Shown: positions 63,651 to 64,000 of the stretch, one piece after another
How the letters are laid out: the number at the start of each line of letters is the position of its first letter
Position numbering within the stretch: the first letter of the stretch is position 1
From: Saccopteryx bilineata
Taxonomy: Eukaryota > Chordata > Mammalia > Chiroptera > Emballonuridae
Direction: 5' to 3'
Assembly (NCBI RefSeq): GCF_036850765.1
Contig: NC_089490.1
Coordinates: 102,784,074 to 102,848,073, forward strand
Length of the DNA stretch: 64,000 nucleotides
The notes under the pieces: model-generated
Told to the model about the DNA's origin: nothing
The model's input: only the letters and a program-made list of their open reading frames with translations
The model's database searches: none
Made by a program: the position numbers and the translations under genes

Positions 63651-64000
63651 AATGTGTGTCTGAAGCAGAATGATAAAAGAGGCACAGTTTGTCTTTGATA
63701 CCCTCTCCCACCTCTCCTTCAGTCATACTTTTTTGCATTTTCACTCCCAGATACTCCCCAACTTTGTCCTCTGCCCTCCAAAGAACACCCTTACCCCCAC
63801 CAACCAATCCCGCAACCATCCCATATCATGTACATCTGAACATTGCTCAAGGTTCATGTACTAGATAGATGCATTTTAACAGAAATCAAAAGACTATTGA
63901 GTTGAGGTTAAAGAAAAAAAAACAGGAAAGTTTACCTGTGGGAGTGCAGGCATCAGTGTGCCAATAGACAAACTATTTTGTGAGTTTACAGATCTTCTAG

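Larger units (their letters stand above)
61430..64000 (+). other. ANO4: ANO4 intron downstream of the last visible exon
   Basis: It contains a MIR (about 62085-62295, sense), a truncated hAT MITE (62543-62734) and an old L1-like stretch (about 63060-63650) split by a degraded hAT-type repeat (about 63178-63400). The next ANO4 exon (start LQFGF) was not found before the window ends. Confidence 0.55.

Noticed and set aside
61430..64000. Next ANO4 exon (LQFGFTT...)
   Set aside because: No such coding sequence was seen before the end of the window.

Overview
The window is vertebrate nuclear DNA and almost certainly from a bat. It carries one recognisable protein-coding gene, in the middle of its intron-exon structure, plus a dense load of interspersed repeats. 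The bat call rests on tRNA-headed SINEs of the VES and Rhin style (heads like CCTGGCCGGTTGGCTCAG, CCTGACCAGG.GGTGG and CCTGACCTGTGGTGG) and on several fairly young-looking cut-and-paste DNA transposons, which are unusual in other mammals. The mix of SINE types would fit an emballonurid or rhinolophoid-like bat, but species cannot be fixed by eye.

Gene: ANO4 (anoctamin-4 / TMEM16D) lies on the + strand. Fourteen consecutive coding exons can be placed to the base between 8116 and 61429. They add up to 1,415 coding bases (471 whole codons plus one split base at each end), with compatible phases at every junction and no stop codon or frameshift seen. They encode roughly the middle half of a protein of about 955 residues: the end of the cytosolic N-terminal domain, transmembrane segments 1 to 6, the Cys-rich first extracellular loop, and the start of TM7 including four of the expected Ca2+-site side chains. 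Upstream exons, the promoter, and the exons for the rest of TM7 to the C terminus lie outside the window, so the rest of the window is ANO4 intron.

Layout: 1-8115 is an intron holding an antisense L1, four SINEs, a hAT MITE with an 8-bp target duplication, MIR pieces and an L2 end. 8223-15484 holds a sense L1 remnant. 15541-21055 is nearly half filled by a 2,537-bp pogo/Tigger-type transposon with both inverted repeats and a decayed transposase. 30275-38390 holds SINEs, an MLT1 LTR and a 73-bp palindromic mariner MITE. 38474-41871 holds a second MLT1. 44684-55483 holds an L2 3' end, a local duplication that copied a SINE, and a 4.46-kb L1 with target duplications that has lost the end of ORF1 and most of ORF2 and carries a hAT MITE in its 5'UTR. 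61430-64000 is intron with MIR, a truncated hAT copy and an old L1-like stretch.

I found no second protein-coding gene, no true tRNA or rRNA gene, no CRISPR array and no new multi-gene system. The most unusual items are a 47-bp tailless SINE fragment with perfect 15-bp target duplications (28246-28292), the Tigger-like element with a lost catalytic Asp, the internally deleted L1, and the 48.1/49.3-kb duplication. Repeat families were assigned by recognition, not by a database search.
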